A stretch of 23,349 bases of DNA. Source: a bacterium (lineage in GTDB: Bacteria > Cyanobacteriota > Vampirovibrionia > Gastranaerophilales > Gastranaerophilaceae). Below are positions 21,244 to 23,349 of this stretch, piece by piece. The notes beneath the pieces are model-generated. The model was not told the DNA's origin and did not search any database. It saw only the letters and a program-made list of their open reading frames with translations. The DNA is taken from NCBI GenBank assembly GCA_017477685.1, contig JAFUUT010000011.1:1-23349 (forward strand), given 5' to 3'. A program made the translations under genes and the position numbers. Positions within the stretch are counted from its first letter, which is position 1; each line of letters begins with the position of its first letter.

Positions 21244-22995
21244 TTACAAACTTAATATTTCTTTTATTTCTTCCGTCGTTTTTCCTTTGTAATCCACTTT
21301 GGAAGATATTGGTATTGAGGTTGGAGAGATTGTATCTACAATAACATATGGCGGCATAATTGATTTTTTGTACAATGCTCCGGCCATGCGTTTGTAGAAT
21401 TTGTCCAGCCACTGTGTTTTTTGTTCTTTTGAAACTTGATGGGTTGTTTCATAAAGGAATTCTGAGTTTAGCATATCTTGATAATTTTCTTTTTTATTTT
21501 CAATTCTCCAAATAGCTTCATCCAAGAATTCATAAGGCATTAGGGCATCTTCTGCAATAAGCGGTTTCCCTGTTTTGGGGTCAATTGCAAGTTCTGCTCC
21601 CGGACGTTTTAGTATAATACTTTCAGGGATAGCATTTTTAATTGTTCGATTTTTGTTCAGCCATCTTGCAAGTGCAAAAAGTTTTGTCTTGGTTACGTCT
21701 GCAATAGGGGCAAAACCTCCTGACATATCACCGTTGATTGTGGCATATCCCATGTATGCTTCAGATTTGTCTGATGTTGCAATAGGTATAGCATTTGGAA
21801 ATTCATTGCTGATTCCCCACAAGATTATTGCCCTTGAGCGTGCTTGTATATTGTCTTTCGTGAACGGTTTTTTATATCTGTCTTGCCAGTTTGTTTCTAT
21901 TGTTTTAAAAAGTTCTTCAAAGCATTTGTTTGTGGTTTCAAACATATCTATAATCGGAGCTTGGGTAAAATTTATTCCTAAATTATTTGCCAAAAGTTCT
22001 GCGTCGCTTTTGCTTTCATTACTTGTGATTTTTGAAGGCATACTTACCCCGTATACATTTTCAGCTCCCAGAGCATCTGCCAAAAGTACTGCGCAGACTG
22101 TAGAATCTAATCCTCCTGATAGTCCTAAGACGGCACGCTTTAATTCGTTTTTGTTAAAATAATCTTTTATTCCTTGAACAATTGTTTTATATGTTCGTTC
22201 CATATCGAATTCATAATCAAGCGAAAAAGATTCAGAATAAACATTTGTATTGTGAGTATCAGAATATATTTCGCCAATCCCTTGCAGCGGATTTACGACA
22301 AGAAGTTGTTCTTCAAATGATTTTGCTCCGGCAATCAATTTACCGTTTTTATCAAATACTTTAGAAGCGCCTTCAAATGTTATATTATCGGTTGTTCCAA
22401 CTTGGTTGACGAATATAGTCGGGGTGTTATATTTGATTGCAATTTGTGAAAAATCATTGTCAGATAACGAGGATAGTGCATTACAATTTATTATTACATC
22501 TGTTTTTTGCGCTAAATCATTATTTATGTCTTCGCCGATGCAAATACTGTATTTAATTCCGTTTATTTCAATTGTGTTTTCATTTTTTGTTTGTGCAGGT
22601 TCAAAATATTTAAAATCATTGAATAGAGGTGTTAGTTTAGGTGATATTTTTCTTATAATTTTTTGTATTTTGCCATTTGATATTATTGCGGCGGAATTGT
22701 AATATTTTACTCCACCTGCAGGCTCTGCAAAGCCTATAACGGCGGTTGTTGAATTGGTGATTTTGGCAAGTTCTTCAAGCCATTTTATGTTTTCTTCAAG
22801 TATAAACGGGTATTTGTCTGTAATGTCCCAGAGCGGGCAACCTACTAAACAAAGTTCCGGAAACACGACTAAATCGAGATTCATTTTTTGTGCTTGTATT
22901 ATAAAATTTTTAATTTTTATAGAGTTGTGCTCAATGTCCCCTGCTGTAGGGTTAATCTGTGCAATGCCAATATAACCTTTTTTATTATTTTCCAT
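21244..22995 (-). CDS. nadE: NAD+ synthetase with degenerate glutaminase domain
   Basis: NadE amidates nicotinic acid adenine dinucleotide to NAD+. The 583-residue product has the two-domain layout of glutamine-dependent enzymes: an N-terminal nitrilase-like glutaminase (about 1-265) and a C-terminal synthetase with the PP-loop LSGGLDSTV (about 295-303) and SDKSEAYMGYATINGDMSGG. In the glutaminase triad, E47 (FPEL) and K116 are present. The usual nucleophile in CED(x)W is replaced: the sequence reads SICIGEDIN, with Gly154 before ED. The nearest cysteine, C152, is two residues early. The synthetase half looks intact, so the enzyme may use free ammonia. The start has AGAGGG eight bases upstream and its own promoter. 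Confidence 0.93.
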   Translation of the reverse strand: MENNKKGYIGIAQINPTAGDIEHNSIKIKNFIIQAQKMNLDLVVFPELCLVGCPLWDITDKYPFILEENIKWLEELAKITNSTTAVIGFAEPAGGVKYYNSAAIISNGKIQKIIRKISPKLTPLFNDFKYFEPAQTKNENTIEINGIKYSICIGEDINNDLAQKTDVIINCNALSSLSDNDFSQIAIKYNTPTIFVNQVGTTDNITFEGASKVFDKNGKLIAGAKSFEEQLLVVNPLQGIGEIYSDTHNTNVYSESFSLDYEFDMERTYKTIVQGIKDYFNKNELKRAVLGLSGGLDSTVCAVLLADALGAENVYGVSMPSKITSNESKSDAELLANNLGINFTQAPIIDMFETTNKCFEELFKTIETNWQDRYKKPFTKDNIQARSRAIILWGISNEFPNAIPIATSDKSEAYMGYATINGDMSGGFAPIADVTKTKLFALARWLNKNRTIKNAIPESIILKRPGAELAIDPKTGKPLIAEDALMPYEFLDEAIWRIENKKENYQDMLNSEFLYETTHQVSKEQKTQWLDKFYKRMAGALYKKSIMPPYVIVDTISPTSIPISSKVDYKGKTTEEIKEILSL

Positions 22996-23015
22996 AATAT
23001 ATCCCTCTAGGATTT

Positions 23016-23043
23016 ATTATATATGAAAAATTATACTTGCCAA
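23016..23043 (-). promoter_or_regulatory. nadE promoter
   Basis: Minus strand: TTGGCA (23043-23038), 16 bp, TATAAT (23021-23016). The predicted leader is about 14 nt and carries AGAGGG (23008-23003). Its -35 overlaps that of the divergent tRNA promoter. Confidence 0.65.
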
Positions 23044-23064
23044 AGTTCTTTCAAGTTATATAAT
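23037..23064 (+). promoter_or_regulatory. tRNA-Glu promoter
   Basis: TTGCCA (23037-23042), 16 bp, TATAAT (23059-23064), followed about 19 bases later by the tRNA 5' end. The -35 lies within the palindromic TTGCCAA shared with nadE. Confidence 0.7.
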
Positions 23065-23082
23065 GTAAACACAAACTAGTGT

Positions 23083-23157
23083 AGCGGTATCGTCTAGTGG
23101 TTAGGACGGCAGATTCTCATTCTGCAAACAGGGGTTCAATTCCCCTTACCGCCGCCA
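23083..23157 (+). tRNA. tRNA-Glu (anticodon CTC)
   Basis: The cloverleaf is complete. Acceptor 23083-23089 pairs with 23147-23153, the D-stem is GTCT/GGAC, the anticodon stem is GCAGA/TCTGC with loop TTCTCAT and anticodon CTC (23116-23118), the variable loop has 4 nt, and the T-arm is AGGGG/CCCCT with loop TTCAATT. G73 and an encoded CCA (23155-23157) follow. The CTC anticodon reads GAG. The first acceptor pair is A1-C72, a mismatch, while the other six pairs are good. It decodes Glu and may also feed glutamyl-tRNA-dependent pathways. Confidence 0.95.
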
Positions 23158-23193
23158 AAATAAAAGGAGCCTTTATGGCTCCTTTTATTTTGG
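23155..23193 (+). terminator. intrinsic terminator of tRNA-Glu
   Basis: A 17-bp perfect stem (23155-23171 with 23177-23193) with loop TTTAT. The left arm begins with the CCA end of the tRNA itself. The right arm contains T4 and T4 tracts around one A, so it is a good terminator. Confidence 0.85.
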
Positions 23194-23218
23194 ATTACGA
23201 TAATTGGTAGGAGTTTGA

Positions 23219-23255
23219 GAACCTCTACAAGCTGTTAGGCTTGTTATAGGGGTTC
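23219..23255. repeat. structured palindrome 1 downstream of the tRNA
   Basis: GAACCTCTA (23219-23227) pairs with TAGGGGTTC (23247-23255, one G-T pair) and CAAGC (23228-23232) with GCTTG (23239-23243). The 3' arm has a three-base bulge (TTA, 23244-23246) and the loop is TGTTAG. Confidence 0.6.
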
Positions 23256-23283
23256 AGCGAGGAGCGAGCAGAGGCTGGAGCAG

Positions 23284-23319
23284 ATTTTGCTTGTGGCGAT
23301 AAGCCACTTAAAGCAAAAT
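23284..23319. repeat. structured palindrome 2 downstream of the tRNA
   Basis: ATTTTGCTT (23284-23292) pairs perfectly with AAGCAAAAT (23311-23319), and GTGGC (23293-23297) with GCCAC (23303-23307) around GATAA. A three-base bulge (TTA, 23308-23310) again lies on the 3' arm. No reading frame is supported from 23194 to the window end. Confidence 0.65.
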
Positions 23320-23349
23320 GCGAAATGCCGTTTAATGCGAGCGACTCAA

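Noticed and set aside
21575..22162. 195-codon plus-strand frame
   Set aside because: It lies entirely opposite the conserved synthetase part of nadE and has no ribosome site; it is a shadow of that gene.
1..23349. CRISPR arrays, insertion sequences, prophage or defence islands
   Set aside because: I looked for regularly spaced repeats, transposase or integrase motifs and defence-type domains on both strands and found none. The repeats present are isolated palindromes.

Overview
The window reads as AT-rich chromosomal DNA from a strictly anaerobic, outer-membrane-bearing bacterium. The best guess is a gut Vampirovibrionia (Melainabacteria; Candidatus Gastranaerophilales), non-photosynthetic relatives of Cyanobacteria. 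Support comes from a group B [FeFe] hydrogenase, exported periplasmic-type proteins, and several lineage-specific-looking proteins with a short N-terminal F-x-G motif. This assignment is an inference from gene style; no rRNA is present to settle it.

Layout. 1-751 holds a partial unknown minus-strand gene that runs off the window. 881-3175 is the replication-restart helicase priA, followed by a 97-residue unknown protein. A small [2Fe-2S] thioredoxin-like ferredoxin (minus) is divergent from gyrB (4205-6781). 6786-7345 holds a divergent pair of tiny regulators (XRE and LuxR-type HTH). 7346-7799 has no gene; it carries clustered palindromic repeats, a long hairpin and an orphan terminator. An orphan oligopeptide-transporter ATPase (7800-8759) converges on a coupled minus-strand pair, DUF4127 plus a MntP-like Mn efflux protein. 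10708-12313 is a two-gene unit for an exported protein and a TPR protein. Then come mnmA (tRNA 2-thiolation), a group B [FeFe] hydrogenase and a Cys-rich exported protein. On the minus strand trmFO is followed immediately by a zinc MDR dehydrogenase. A regulatory-looking 260-bp gap leads into a 670-residue lineage-specific membrane protein. The right end has a DUF1858 CxxC protein, three small unknown genes, nadE, tRNA-Glu(CTC) and two structured palindromes.

Themes. The core is translation and nucleic-acid housekeeping (priA, gyrB, mnmA, trmFO, tRNA-Glu, nadE) mixed with anaerobic redox genes. Intrinsic terminators are clear and mostly bidirectional between convergent genes. Four genes without a Shine-Dalgarno (priA, oppD-like, the DUF4127 gene, trmFO) each have a -10 hexamer exactly six bases before the ATG, the arrangement expected for leaderless mRNA. 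Two enzymes lack a textbook catalytic cysteine: NadE has Gly in place of the glutaminase nucleophile, and MnmA has Tyr in place of the second cysteine. nadE and tRNA-Glu appear to fire from divergent promoters sharing one -35 element. I found no CRISPR array, insertion sequence, prophage or defence system; the most novel-looking material is regulatory architecture and lineage-specific small proteins.
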